NCBI GenBank assembly: GCA_031549345.1
Contig: JAVBPY010000006.1
Location: 124,001 to 188,000, forward strand
Direction of reading: 5' to 3'
Length of the DNA stretch: 64,000 bases
From: CASFRF01 sp031549345
GTDB taxonomy: Bacteria > Verrucomicrobiota > Lentisphaeria > Victivallales > Victivallaceae
Shown: positions 35,058 to 44,148 of the stretch, piece by piece
How the letters are laid out: each line of letters starts with the position of its first letter
Numbering within the stretch: the first letter of the stretch is position 1
The notes under the pieces: model-generated
Told to the model about the DNA's origin: nothing
Databases searched by the model: none
The model's input: the letters and a program-made list of their open reading frames with translations, nothing else
Position numbers and translations under genes: made by a program

Positions 35058-36119
35058 GTGAACGCGCGTGATTTCATCAAGTACCTGAAACGCGCGCGGC
35101 TTGAGCCCCTTCCGGGGCTCCACGCCGCGCATTGCGTGGTGATCCCCGCGCTGAATGAAAGCGCCGGGATCGCGCCTGTGCTCAATGCCTTGTACGCGGC
35201 GGAATTGCGCGGTTGCGCCGTTATCGTGGTCGTCAATCACGCCGTTGGTTCATCCGAAGCATGGCGGCAGGACAACCGCCTTCTGCTGGAAAAGCTCCGT
35301 TCCGGATTGTGGCCGGGGGTTGTCGGCCTGGATGTCGGAGAACTCCATGACGGCGTGGGGGAGGCGCGAAAAATCGGTTTCGACTCCTTCTTGGCTACCC
35401 TGTCGCCGGAAGAAGCGGAACGTGCTATTTTGTATTCACTGGACGCCGATTCTTTGGTGGAGCCGGAGTATTTCCGGCGCATCGAAGCCGCGTTCGGGGC
35501 GCATCCGACATGGGGCGGCGTTACCGTCGGATTCCGCCACCAATCGGGGGGAACGGCGGCGCTGGAGCAAGCCATCCGGTGCTACGAAAAACACATTCTC
35601 GATTACGCGTCGGGCCTCGCCGCCATCGGCTCGCCCTATGCTTACTGGGCGATCGGCTCCTGTTTCGCGGTGCGGGGGGGCGCGTACGTCCGGGCGGGCG
35701 GGATGCGGCGGCGCACAGCGGGGGAAGACTTCTATTTTTTGCAGGCGCTGGCCAAAACGGCGAAAATCGGATGCGTGTCCGACGTTCTGGTTCATCCCTC
35801 CGCGCGGTGTTCGCAGCGGGTTCCGTTCGGAACGGGTCCCGCACTGACGGCTTTGGAAGCAGGCGGCGCATTGCCGGAATTCCCGGCGGAGCGCTTTGAA
35901 CTCCTTCGAAAATTTTTTGCGGAACTCGGTCATCTGGGAGAGGTTGATTTCGGGGACCGGCTCGCGCCGGAGATACGCGAATTCCTGCGCGAGCACGGAT
36001 TTTTCACATCGTGGCCGCGCGTTGTGGCGGAAACGCGCCCGGAGTCGCTCCGCTCCGCCTTTCACCGCTGGTTCGACGCATTGAAAACCCAACAATTCCT
36101 GAGAAAGCGCGAAATATGA
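35058..36119 (+). CDS. GT2-like glycosyltransferase
   Basis: 353 aa without membrane segments. The fold pattern is GT-A: VVIPALNES near the start, YSLDADSLVEPEYF (the DxD-type metal motif) near residue 130, and a later TAGEDFYFL ('ED' base-like motif). GTG start 7 bp after the ilvB stop, with no clear ribosome-binding site. It overlaps the next gene by 4 bp. Donor and acceptor unknown. A glycosyltransferase after ilvB is an unusual pairing and may reflect simple co-transcription. Confidence 0.65.
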   Translation: MNARDFIKYLKRARLEPLPGLHAAHCVVIPALNESAGIAPVLNALYAAELRGCAVIVVVNHAVGSSEAWRQDNRLLLEKLRSGLWPGVVGLDVGELHDGVGEARKIGFDSFLATLSPEEAERAILYSLDADSLVEPEYFRRIEAAFGAHPTWGGVTVGFRHQSGGTAALEQAIRCYEKHILDYASGLAAIGSPYAYWAIGSCFAVRGGAYVRAGGMRRRTAGEDFYFLQALAKTAKIGCVSDVLVHPSARCSQRVPFGTGPALTALEAGGALPEFPAERFELLRKFFAELGHLGEVDFGDRLAPEIREFLREHGFFTSWPRVVAETRPESLRSAFHRWFDALKTQQFLRKREI

Positions 36120-36973
36120 AGATCATCGACGCACACTTTCATTTTCAAAGCTACGAGGGCTTCGGGCGCATAGCCAGGGAGGCCGGACACGAAAACACCG
36201 CTACCCACCTGGAGGCGGCTTTTCGCGAAAACAATATTGCCCTCGGCATCGCCATGGGGGGCGGGCGGATGAGCCCGGACGCGGACGCTGTCTGCCCTTC
36301 CATGCCGGATCTCGCGGGAGCGCAACTTCCGGAGCATATTGTGTGGTGTGCCGGATTGGATAGCTCCGCGCTGACAAAGGAAAACCACGCCCGTTCGCTG
36401 GCCTGTTACGAGGCGGCGTTGCGCCATCCGCGTTGCGTGGGGCTGAAATTGTACATGGGGTACCAGCACATTTACCTGAACGATTCGCGGCACCACGACT
36501 TTTTCGACCTTGCGCGGAGCTTCGACGTTCCGGTGGTCATGCACGGCGGCGACACGGCGCACGCCGCGGGTCGCCTGAAATACTCACATCCGCTGACGGT
36601 GGACGAAGCGGCGGTGCAATTCCCAGGAACGCGCTTCGTCATCGCCCACTACGGCAACCCGTGGATCGTGGACGCCACGGCGGTGGCGGCGAAAAATCCC
36701 AACGTATTCTGCGATCTTTCGGGGCTTGCGGCGGGGCACTTCGCCGCCGCCGACTTCCAGAAGCGCTACAAAGGTTACCTCGAACATATCCAAACCTGGC
36801 TCGCCTACCTGGGGGATTACGAGAAAGTCCTTTACGGCAGCGATTGGCCCCTGGTCAACCTGGGAGCCTACATCGGCATAATGCGCGGACTCATCCCGGA
36901 AGAAGAGCAGGAAAAGTTCTTCTGCTCCAACGCTCTTGCCGTATTCCCGAAATTGCGTTCCTTGCTCCGCTAA
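36116..36973 (+). CDS. amidohydrolase-2 family metal hydrolase
   Basis: 285-aa amidohydrolase-fold barrel (PF04909-like). Metal ligands are seen in IIDAHFHFQSY (HxH), PVVMHGGDTAH, FVIAHYGNP and VLYGSDWPLVN (Asp). The group includes decarboxylases and lactonases; the substrate is not predictable. The ATG overlaps the previous stop (ATATGA). The 3' end overlaps the convergent sorted-protein gene by 4 bp. Confidence 0.78.
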   Translation: MKIIDAHFHFQSYEGFGRIAREAGHENTATHLEAAFRENNIALGIAMGGGRMSPDADAVCPSMPDLAGAQLPEHIVWCAGLDSSALTKENHARSLACYEAALRHPRCVGLKLYMGYQHIYLNDSRHHDFFDLARSFDVPVVMHGGDTAHAAGRLKYSHPLTVDEAAVQFPGTRFVIAHYGNPWIVDATAVAAKNPNVFCDLSGLAAGHFAAADFQKRYKGYLEHIQTWLAYLGDYEKVLYGSDWPLVNLGAYIGIMRGLIPEEEQEKFFCSNALAVFPKLRSLLR

Positions 36974-37554
36974 TGTTCGGCCTCCGCGGAATGCCGTTTC
37001 TGCCGTTTCAGGAGAAGCGCGCCGCAAGCACCGCCGAGGAGGAGCGAAAATACCACGCCGGGGAGCGGCTGACCGCTCGCCGGAGCACCGCCCACCTGGA
37101 ACGGGAAGCTCGCGAAGCTGCTGTCGTTCGGACCGTAATTTCCGCCGAAGACAAGGCTGTCGTAGGTCATGGCTTGGGTGTCCCAGCCCGTTCCCCAAAG
37201 CTGGAACCCGGACGTTGTGTTCACACCGTCGGAAACGAAAAAGGCCAACGTATCCCCCGCGTTGAAATTTCCGATGTCGACGACATTGCCGGTGATGGTC
37301 ACGGTACGATCCGAAACAACCCCATCCGGGTTGGTGGCGCGAACCGTCAGCGAACTCCAGTCCCCGATGGAGTTCATGTGGCGGATATCCAGGAAATTGA
37401 GCGACAGCTGCCCGGCCTTGACAACCAGCAAACTGCCCGGTGTTTCGCTGAACGCGACATAGTCGCCGTGCTGGTACGCTGCATGCGAAGACAAGGCGAA
37501 GCCCAGCATGCAAAGGAGTAGAGGAGCAATAATTTTTCGATGGCGCGTTTTCAT
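36970..37554 (-). CDS. secreted protein with PEP-CTERM-like sorting signal
   Basis: 194 aa. An N-terminal signal peptide (RHRKIIAPLLLCMLGFALSS, cut after AHA) is followed by a ~130-aa beta-rich domain rich in Gly, Asn and Thr, then a C-terminal sorting module: QPLPGVVF, a hydrophobic helix, and KRQKR. This tripartite tail is the PEP-CTERM/exosortase layout with PLPG in place of PEP. It is presumably processed by an exosortase elsewhere and displayed or released outside. The ATG at 37554 follows AGGAGGTG. Function unknown. Confidence 0.72.
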   Translation of the reverse strand: MKTRHRKIIAPLLLCMLGFALSSHAAYQHGDYVAFSETPGSLLVVKAGQLSLNFLDIRHMNSIGDWSSLTVRATNPDGVVSDRTVTITGNVVDIGNFNAGDTLAFFVSDGVNTTSGFQLWGTGWDTQAMTYDSLVFGGNYGPNDSSFASFPFQVGGAPASGQPLPGVVFSLLLGGACGALLLKRQKRHSAEAEH

Positions 37555-37590
37555 TTTCACACCTCCTTTTCGTATCCCTCTCCACATACT

Positions 37591-37618
37591 ATTCTATACA
37601 AAAAGGAGGAAATATCAA
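37591..37618 (-). promoter_or_regulatory. promoter of the sorted-protein gene
   Basis: On the minus strand: TTGATA (37618-37613), a 16-bp spacer and TAGAAT (37596-37591), ~37 bp ahead of the ATG at 37554. The CCTCC in the spacer makes an apparent ribosome-binding site on the other strand, which is coincidental. Confidence 0.6.
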
Positions 37619-37659
37619 TGATTTTTTTAAGAAATTTTCTTTATTTCTCTCTTTTTTTC

Positions 37660-38763
37660 TCAGTAAGCGCATTCCTTGCACGCATTGGCAAATGCTTGCA
37701 GATTAGCGGGATCGCCTTTGAAGAAATGATCGGAAGGGGCGATAATATAACCGGCATAATCGCGTGTAGCTTCGAAACATGCGAATACTTGTTTCCTGAC
37801 TTTTTCCGGCGTTCCGTTTTCGAACCCGGCATTCTGGTCGAAGCCGCCGACGAAGAAAAGTTTGTCGCCGACGCGCCGCGAGGCTTCGCGCAAGTCGCAG
37901 TCGCCGCCCATGGAACGGGGCGTCATGGTTTCCAGGCCGTTCGCGCCGCTTTCCACCACCAAATCGAGCATCGGCATAAGGCCGCCGCAGAAGTGGTTCA
38001 CCACTTTCAAACCTGTCTGGCGGAAAAGGGCATTTTGTTTTTGATCGTACGGCAGACCGAACTCACGGTAAAAATCCGGACTGATTACGGTGCTGGAGCC
38101 CGCTCCGCCGCCGACTTCGATCAAATCCGCCGGAGTTCCTTCCCACATAGACGCGGCGCGTAAAGATTTTTGAAGCATGGAATTTAGGATAAAGTGCACA
38201 GAAGCGGGGTCGTCGTACGCCAAAAGAATGGCCTCCGCCGTGCCGAACTGGATGCAGAAGCTCTGCCACGGGCTCCCCTGGCCGGGGGAGAACGGATGGG
38301 TGCGCAGGATGCCGCGATCCCCCAATTTTTCCCGGAGGCGGCGCATGTTGGAGAAATCGACTGCGGTCGGAACCGGGTAATAGCGGTCGAAAAGCTCGAA
38401 GTCCGCAACGCTTTTCAGCAGATGTTCGGTTGTCCACGTGGTGAAGTCGTTCCACGCTCCCGCGCGGCGGAGAATGCCGCCGGGGGTGGTGATAATTTCT
38501 TCGAACGCGTGATTTCCATCGGTGTCGAGGCCGCGGTCGATGCGCTGCACGCGCCAGTTGTCGAGATCGGTTGCGGCATAGCGGTAGTCCGGCGTGGCGT
38601 AGATGGCGAAATCCATGCCGAACTTTTCATACGCCTGAAAATCGTCGATCCCGCCGAGGAAATTCCGCAGGTAGTACCCCATCCAGCTGTGCACCTGGCA
38701 GGGGAGGCGGTCGGGGCGTTGATTGTTCAGCGCCGTCAACATTCTCTCGCGCGAAGTCATCAT
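37660..38763 (-). CDS. UroD/MtaA-like methyltransferase-family protein
   Basis: 367-aa protein of the uroporphyrinogen-decarboxylase superfamily. NHFCGGLMPMLDLVVESGA carries the His-x-Cys zinc-ligand pair of corrinoid methyltransferases (MtaA/MtbA), and GVDQNAGF-type ends resemble that branch rather than heme-making UroD. Alternatively it acts as a demethylase toward methylated sugars. It is the last gene of the polysaccharide operon, 9 bp after the toroid gene. Role there unknown. Confidence 0.75.
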   Translation of the reverse strand: MMTSRERMLTALNNQRPDRLPCQVHSWMGYYLRNFLGGIDDFQAYEKFGMDFAIYATPDYRYAATDLDNWRVQRIDRGLDTDGNHAFEEIITTPGGILRRAGAWNDFTTWTTEHLLKSVADFELFDRYYPVPTAVDFSNMRRLREKLGDRGILRTHPFSPGQGSPWQSFCIQFGTAEAILLAYDDPASVHFILNSMLQKSLRAASMWEGTPADLIEVGGGAGSSTVISPDFYREFGLPYDQKQNALFRQTGLKVVNHFCGGLMPMLDLVVESGANGLETMTPRSMGGDCDLREASRRVGDKLFFVGGFDQNAGFENGTPEKVRKQVFACFEATRDYAGYIIAPSDHFFKGDPANLQAFANACKECAY

Positions 38764-38772
38764 GTTGTACCC

Positions 38773-40725
38773 TTAGTCCAAATGATTGATGAACGTCGGC
38801 GCGTCCGTCCAGGAGTGGACGACAAGATTTTCGTACGGAAGCCCCAGGGGACCCAGGTAGCCGTCGCCATGCAGAAACGGGAGGCTTTCGGCGGGAACAT
38901 CCGTCGCCTGCCAGATTGGTTCCGGCGCGTAGCGTGTGTTGATCGCGCGGAAGGCGGAACCGTCGGCGCCGCCGGTGTGTTCCAACATCAACCGCAGATT
39001 GTTGCGCTCGTAGCGGATGCGGCGGGTACGAGCGAAGAACTGGTCCTCCCACCGGGCTTTGGCGCATTCGGCGATCCAGGCGGCGGGGGTTGTTTGGGAG
39101 GTTACCTCCAAAGCGAATCCGTTGAGCATGGCGGCGAGCTCCGGCTTGGTGAATGTCCGGGCCGGGCCGTGGTAGTTCACAATTTCAAGGTATTCGTAGC
39201 GATCATTTTTGCGCAACACCACGTACGGCTGGTCCGCGAGGCGGATGTTGAACGCCGCCGGATGGAATGCGGCGACCGCTTCACCCAGGACGGCCCCGTA
39301 CCACGCGTTCGCCGGATACTTTCGATTCGTTTCAAGACGTACTCCGTTTCTGTCGAAGAATCCGCCGAATTGCCCGAAAGAATTCGGTGCGATCAAGGCG
39401 TAACGAAGGTGCGAAAGCGGCTTTTCCGCGAGTCCCGGCAGGGGGGTTGCACTGACGAGAACGGCATTTTTATGCTGTACGGTAATCGCGATGGCGCTGC
39501 TGCTTATTTCGCCCTCGCCTTTGGTGTAGCGCTGGAATTCGAAATTTTCCTCGATGTGGCCCGGTGTCTTTTCATCGGAAAAATAGCGGGAGAAGAGGAG
39601 CGGGCTGATCGATTTGGCGCTGTACCCCGCCACGCCGCAGTGGTTGGTCTGGTGGCCGTGGACAAAGGAGAACGAAGCGCTCCCCAACGAGTAATCTTCC
39701 GCAAGATAGCTGGTCGCGGTGGTCTTTTTGAGGGGAATTTCGGGGCTATGGTCGCCGTGCTCCGCCCCTGCGATGATCTCGAACGGGTACGTTTTCTTAT
39801 AAAAAAGTTTTTCCGTCGCCGCGTCGAGAAACACCGGATCAAGCAGCGAATACCACGCCATACGCGCGGAGTGTTCGATCCAGTCGTTGCAGTGCATCGG
39901 CTCGATGCCAAGACGCGGCTCCATCGTTTCCATGGCGGAAATCGGGCTGACCGCGTCGCCGAATAAAAACCAGAGGGCGCAGTTCAGACTGGAAAGGTGG
40001 TTGTTGAAATCGTGCCGGTACCCACGGCTGAAAGGCGCGGAAAGTCCCTTGACGCGCGGATGGTAGTGGCACGCAAGATCCGCCCAGATTCGGCGGGCGC
40101 ACTTTTCCGCGAGTTCGCGGCACTCCGCGTCACGGGCGTAGAGGGCTGTGGACGTGAGGTGATGGAGGGTGTCCGGCGTGTAATTCGGGCTGTTGTACTC
40201 GGCAATCAATCCGGTGCGGCTGAGCTGTTCGGCGAGACGGCGGAGCTTCCAGCGACCGACCTCGAACGCCTGTTTGTCGCCGAGGCGTTCGCCGCCGCAG
40301 ATAAGCGTTTTGACCGCCATGGCGGGCATATTGCTGTTGTAGCCGTGGAACTGGTAGTCCGGCGACTGCATGCCCGGACAGTTCTGGAGCTGTTCCGCGA
40401 GGATGCCGTCGAGAAACGCGACGGTTTCCGGCTCCAATTTGTCACCGAAGCAGAGCAAAAATTCGCAGAGTATGCTCCCCTCGAAGATGTCGAAACGCCG
40501 GACGCCCGCCGTAACGAAGTACGGCGTGCGGCGCAGCCAGCGGTTGGCAAGGCGGAGATCCGCTGTGTCCGGGGAAGCGAGAAACGCCGTGCAGAGCTGT
40601 AAATTCTGGCGGGTGAACTCCTTGGTCAGTTCGATTTTCCACTCCGCCGCGTCGTTGAGGAGCGGGCGGATACGGTCGCGCAACGTGGAGCGGAAGAGTT
40701 CGCGGCGTGATACGGGGGTGGTCAT
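38773..40725 (-). CDS. toroid-like carbohydrate-active protein, uncharacterised
   Basis: 650 aa, no signal peptide. The N-terminal ~300 residues are helical with the repeat-like blocks QFHGYNSNMPAMAVKTLICG, AEYNSPNYTPDTLHHLTSTA and SRGYRHDFNNHLSSL, like an (alpha/alpha) toroid of glycosidases or polysaccharide lyases. The C-terminal ~300 are beta-rich (a lyase-like supersandwich is plausible). Conserved His/Asn/Tyr in these blocks could be catalytic. Its gene starts immediately after the preceding stop, within the saccharolytic operon. Family not recognised. Confidence 0.5.
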   Translation of the reverse strand: MTTPVSRRELFRSTLRDRIRPLLNDAAEWKIELTKEFTRQNLQLCTAFLASPDTADLRLANRWLRRTPYFVTAGVRRFDIFEGSILCEFLLCFGDKLEPETVAFLDGILAEQLQNCPGMQSPDYQFHGYNSNMPAMAVKTLICGGERLGDKQAFEVGRWKLRRLAEQLSRTGLIAEYNSPNYTPDTLHHLTSTALYARDAECRELAEKCARRIWADLACHYHPRVKGLSAPFSRGYRHDFNNHLSSLNCALWFLFGDAVSPISAMETMEPRLGIEPMHCNDWIEHSARMAWYSLLDPVFLDAATEKLFYKKTYPFEIIAGAEHGDHSPEIPLKKTTATSYLAEDYSLGSASFSFVHGHQTNHCGVAGYSAKSISPLLFSRYFSDEKTPGHIEENFEFQRYTKGEGEISSSAIAITVQHKNAVLVSATPLPGLAEKPLSHLRYALIAPNSFGQFGGFFDRNGVRLETNRKYPANAWYGAVLGEAVAAFHPAAFNIRLADQPYVVLRKNDRYEYLEIVNYHGPARTFTKPELAAMLNGFALEVTSQTTPAAWIAECAKARWEDQFFARTRRIRYERNNLRLMLEHTGGADGSAFRAINTRYAPEPIWQATDVPAESLPFLHGDGYLGPLGLPYENLVVHSWTDAPTFINHLD

Positions 40726-43700
40726 TTACTTTTTATCTCCGATGGTGTCCAGCGAAAGCTCGTAACGCCCCCATTGGGCGGAGCTGATGCTGTTGTTGAA
40801 GGTTCCATGAAGCGCCATGGCGGATTTTCGCATTTCTTCGGGCTTATCCGTGTCGTCCACAAGAAAGTCCAAATAGAACTGGCTCCCGGCGAGGAGGCGG
40901 AAGGCGCTCTTGTCGTTGGGCTTGATTTTGCCCTCGATCAAATACCCCTCCGCGGTCTTTTTGCCGACGCACTCCACGGAGATCTGCTCGCGGTGTCTCC
41001 GGGCGTACCAAAGATCGCACGCGGCGGCTGTTTCGCCCGCACGCGGGATGACGATGACCTGGTCGGCGCCGTCGGCGATGGGTTTTCCCTGTTCTTTGGC
41101 CGTCCGTCCATCGAAGAAGAGCTCCAAACAGTCGTAGCGGAAGGCCATGCCGTTTTGTCCGGATGGCGCGGGGAACACCACATCGTCGCGCACTTCCAGC
41201 AGGAAGTACAGCGCGTCGTTCTTCCGCCACGCGAGCCTGACGCGAAACGAAAGGTCGTCGTTCCCGCGCCACTGGGGCAGCCAGAGCTCCGCGAGGTTGG
41301 GTTTGCCGTGCACCACGCTCTCTTCGTCGCGGCAATCGGCCGCGGGAATGTCCTTCCATTTGGCCGCGTCGCCGTCGAGGAGGAAGGGACGGCGGATTTG
41401 CGGAATCATGTGCGTTACTCCCGGCGATTCGAACATGGCCTGCGCCTTGGAGCGGATTGCGCCGTCCTCGCCGTGGAGGGCGACGGCCACATCGTAGGGC
41501 TTGCGCTTAAGGGACGAGGCTTTCAGGGTAACCTTGCACTGGATTTCACCGCGCGGCGGGACGTTGATCTGCGCGGGGTCCACGGTAATTTCCGCTCCCG
41601 CGATGCTTGCGGGACGCAGTACGCCCGAAAGCGGACGCGCGAACGGGTTTTTGACGGTGAGTGTCCCTTCGAGAATCTGGTTTTCCGGGAGTTTCGCCGG
41701 GAGATTCAACGAAAGCGGGGCGAGTTCGCGGAAATCCTCCGGAACGCCGAAAAGGTACTGCGGTGTTTCGGCGACATTGAGCGTGAGGAGGCCGTCGGTG
41801 TCGGCGCGGAGGGTTTGTTCGTTGCCCAGATAATCCATCAGGCGGTATTCCGCGTTCGGTTTGGCCTGAAAGTTCAGCACAACCGGATCGAGGCTGAAAA
41901 CCGCCGCGATGCGACGGTTCGTATTCTCGGTAATCATAAGCGCCATTTGGTCGAGCGACGCCATCGGCAACGCATTCACCGACTTGAAGTCGTTGAGAAT
42001 TTGCCCGCCCAATGTGGAAAGGGCCACGCCCATGCGTGTCGGCAACGCGCTGGTGCTGGTTCCGTCCACCGCCGCGAGCGCGGCGCTCTGGCACTTGATG
42101 TACATTTCGTAGCCGGAGGCGAGGTCGAGGAGGATCGCCTGCACCTGTCTTGCGGCGGCGGGTGTTTCCGGCAATGCAGGCATCGAGGTGTGGAAGTATT
42201 GCACACCCCGGTAGACGCTCGATTCGATCCCCATGCGGACGGGGAGGTCCTGGGTCATCGGTTTGCCGCCGACGCGCTGGAGGGTGAAGAACCCGCTTTC
42301 ACTGTTCCAGATTGGGAGGGCTTTTTTGCTGTGGGCGGCGATCATTTTCTTGAGTGTCGCGCCGGAGTTGTCCCAGTGGTAGGTGCTGATGGGCGCGCCG
42401 ACGTAGTTGTGGAAGGAGACGGCGTCGATGAAGTCGCCCATCCCCATTTTCAAAAGATCGTTGATGAAAGGGAGGCCGGAGGGGGACGCTCCCGGAGCGC
42501 AAATGGGGATGGCTGGATCGGCGTCGCGCATGGCTTTGACGGCGATTTTCATGATTTCAAAGTAATTTTCCGGAGAGATCTTCCCATTCGGCTCGTTGGA
42601 AACCTCCCAGCTTGCGACTTTTCCTTTAAGAAAGGTTGCGATGCGGGCGAATCCTTCGGCGAGGGATTTGCGGTCGGCGTCGGTGATTTTGGCCAGCCAC
42701 GGAATCTGGATGCAGACCATCGGGCGGTAGCCGGGAATCTTGTCGGCGTCTTCCTTGAGGGTTTCAAGAAAGGAATTGTTGTACTTTTCCTCGTCTTTAT
42801 GCTGGTAGTAATAAAAGAGGCGGCGGATGGGAAAATTGTAATTCCAGCTGTCGACCAAAGCAAGGTAGCCCAGAGGATTGCTCTTGCCGAGCTTCGCGGG
42901 GGAGGGCGGAACAATGCCGAGGGTGTACGGCTCCTGCATCTTCTTAAGGAGCGTTCCATCCGCCTTGCGGACCTTGAGGTCGAGGATCAAAACGTCGCAT
43001 ATTTTGGGGAGAACCTGGAAATCGCATGTGCCACTGAAGTCCTTCTTTTCCCCGGTGATGCGCGTTCCGTTGAGATCGCGCAACTCGTACTCCGCGACAA
43101 GGACCCCAAGGTCGGCCGGGGCCAAGAACGTAACGGGAATGGCTTTTCCGCGCTCGAAAAAACCCATGGTTTTGTTGGGAATTTCCATGCGGATGCTTTC
43201 GCGCGTCGCGCGGGCCTTTTCCTGTTCTTTGTATTCGGCAAGCTGTTGCTCCGGTGTATTTTCCGGGCGGCCGTTCCGCTCCAGTCGCACAATCTCGTCC
43301 GTGGAGAGGGGGCGTTTGTAGACCGCGAGCTCGTCGAGGTCGAAGCGCATGGTGCCGCGCGGTCCGGAGGGACTCCCCCCCACGCGCATGTAGGCGGCGC
43401 GGTCGGAGTATTCGAAGAACGCGTTCGATCCGTACTCTTTGTTGGCGGGCGGAACGATGGAGCCTGTGGTTTCCGCGCGGGAAACTTCTTTGCCGTCGAG
43501 GTAGAACACGAGGTTTTTTCCGTCCAGCGTCGCGGCAAAATGGTGCCAAACACCCGCAGGAACAGGTTTGGCCACAACGGTTACGGGCTTTTTATCGGCG
43601 CTTCCCAGGCGGAACGAAAGCTGGTTTTCCCGCGCATAAGGGGCCTTCAAAAGTCCCAGTTGGAACCCGCAATCGTAGGCGTTGCCGAGCGAGAGAACCG

Positions 43701-44148
43701 CGGCTTCACCGTTTCGCGCGGCGAGTTCGTGGATGCGGATCCATCCCGCGAACGTGGCCCCCGCCGCGAATTCGGCCCCGCTTACGCCATTGCGGAACAA
43801 TCCGCGCCGGGTAAGGCCGTTGGTGAGGCTGCTTTTGCCGGGGAACCGCCCCGCTCCCCACTCGAACGCCGCCGCGCCGGCGCCGGGGCGGAAGTGGTAG
43901 TTGGTACGGTCCGTCCCGTAGGGCGAGTCGTTCAGGATCGTCATCGAGCCCAATGGACCGCCGGACATGGCGAGTTTCCCCGGGTCGATGGGGACGAGGT
44001 TGGTGGCTTCGTCGCCTTTGCCTTCCTCAAACGTGTAATACCGGATCAATGCCGGGTCGCGCAGAACCTCCGCGCGGTAGGCCGCAAAATCAAAGGCCGC
44101 CGCCCCGGTTGCCAGGGCGAAAATCGACAATACACTCCATAGCTTCAT
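40726..44148 (-). CDS. secreted LamG + GH-A barrel + CBM9-like protein, copy 1
   Basis: 1140 aa. A signal peptide (MKLWSVLSIFALATGAAAF) is followed by a LamG/concanavalin-like domain (~30-290; YYTFEEGKGDEATN, GGPLGS, SPYGTDR). A GH-A-type TIM barrel (~440-700) has the acid/base Glu in EVSNEPNG and the presumed nucleophile Glu in PIWNSESGFF. Beta domains and a C-terminal family-9-like carbohydrate-binding module (ESVVHGKPNLAELWLPQW to the end) follow. An intact active site suggests an exo- or endo-glycosidase. It overlaps its paralogue by 4 bp. Confidence 0.78.
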   Translation of the reverse strand: MKLWSVLSIFALATGAAAFDFAAYRAEVLRDPALIRYYTFEEGKGDEATNLVPIDPGKLAMSGGPLGSMTILNDSPYGTDRTNYHFRPGAGAAAFEWGAGRFPGKSSLTNGLTRRGLFRNGVSGAEFAAGATFAGWIRIHELAARNGEAAVLSLGNAYDCGFQLGLLKAPYARENQLSFRLGSADKKPVTVVAKPVPAGVWHHFAATLDGKNLVFYLDGKEVSRAETTGSIVPPANKEYGSNAFFEYSDRAAYMRVGGSPSGPRGTMRFDLDELAVYKRPLSTDEIVRLERNGRPENTPEQQLAEYKEQEKARATRESIRMEIPNKTMGFFERGKAIPVTFLAPADLGVLVAEYELRDLNGTRITGEKKDFSGTCDFQVLPKICDVLILDLKVRKADGTLLKKMQEPYTLGIVPPSPAKLGKSNPLGYLALVDSWNYNFPIRRLFYYYQHKDEEKYNNSFLETLKEDADKIPGYRPMVCIQIPWLAKITDADRKSLAEGFARIATFLKGKVASWEVSNEPNGKISPENYFEIMKIAVKAMRDADPAIPICAPGASPSGLPFINDLLKMGMGDFIDAVSFHNYVGAPISTYHWDNSGATLKKMIAAHSKKALPIWNSESGFFTLQRVGGKPMTQDLPVRMGIESSVYRGVQYFHTSMPALPETPAAARQVQAILLDLASGYEMYIKCQSAALAAVDGTSTSALPTRMGVALSTLGGQILNDFKSVNALPMASLDQMALMITENTNRRIAAVFSLDPVVLNFQAKPNAEYRLMDYLGNEQTLRADTDGLLTLNVAETPQYLFGVPEDFRELAPLSLNLPAKLPENQILEGTLTVKNPFARPLSGVLRPASIAGAEITVDPAQINVPPRGEIQCKVTLKASSLKRKPYDVAVALHGEDGAIRSKAQAMFESPGVTHMIPQIRRPFLLDGDAAKWKDIPAADCRDEESVVHGKPNLAELWLPQWRGNDDLSFRVRLAWRKNDALYFLLEVRDDVVFPAPSGQNGMAFRYDCLELFFDGRTAKEQGKPIADGADQVIVIPRAGETAAACDLWYARRHREQISVECVGKKTAEGYLIEGKIKPNDKSAFRLLAGSQFYLDFLVDDTDKPEEMRKSAMALHGTFNNSISSAQWGRYELSLDTIGDKK

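Noticed and set aside
37618..38163. Plus-strand ORF with a good AGGAGG ahead of its ATG
   Set aside because: The AGGAGG is the reverse of the CCTCC in the spacer of a minus-strand promoter, and the rest of the ORF is antisense to the UroD-like gene.
40774..44142. 1122-codon open frame opposite the glycosidase gene
   Set aside because: It lies exactly antisense to a gene with clear domains; long antisense frames are expected from the GC-rich third codon positions. The product has no recognisable motif.
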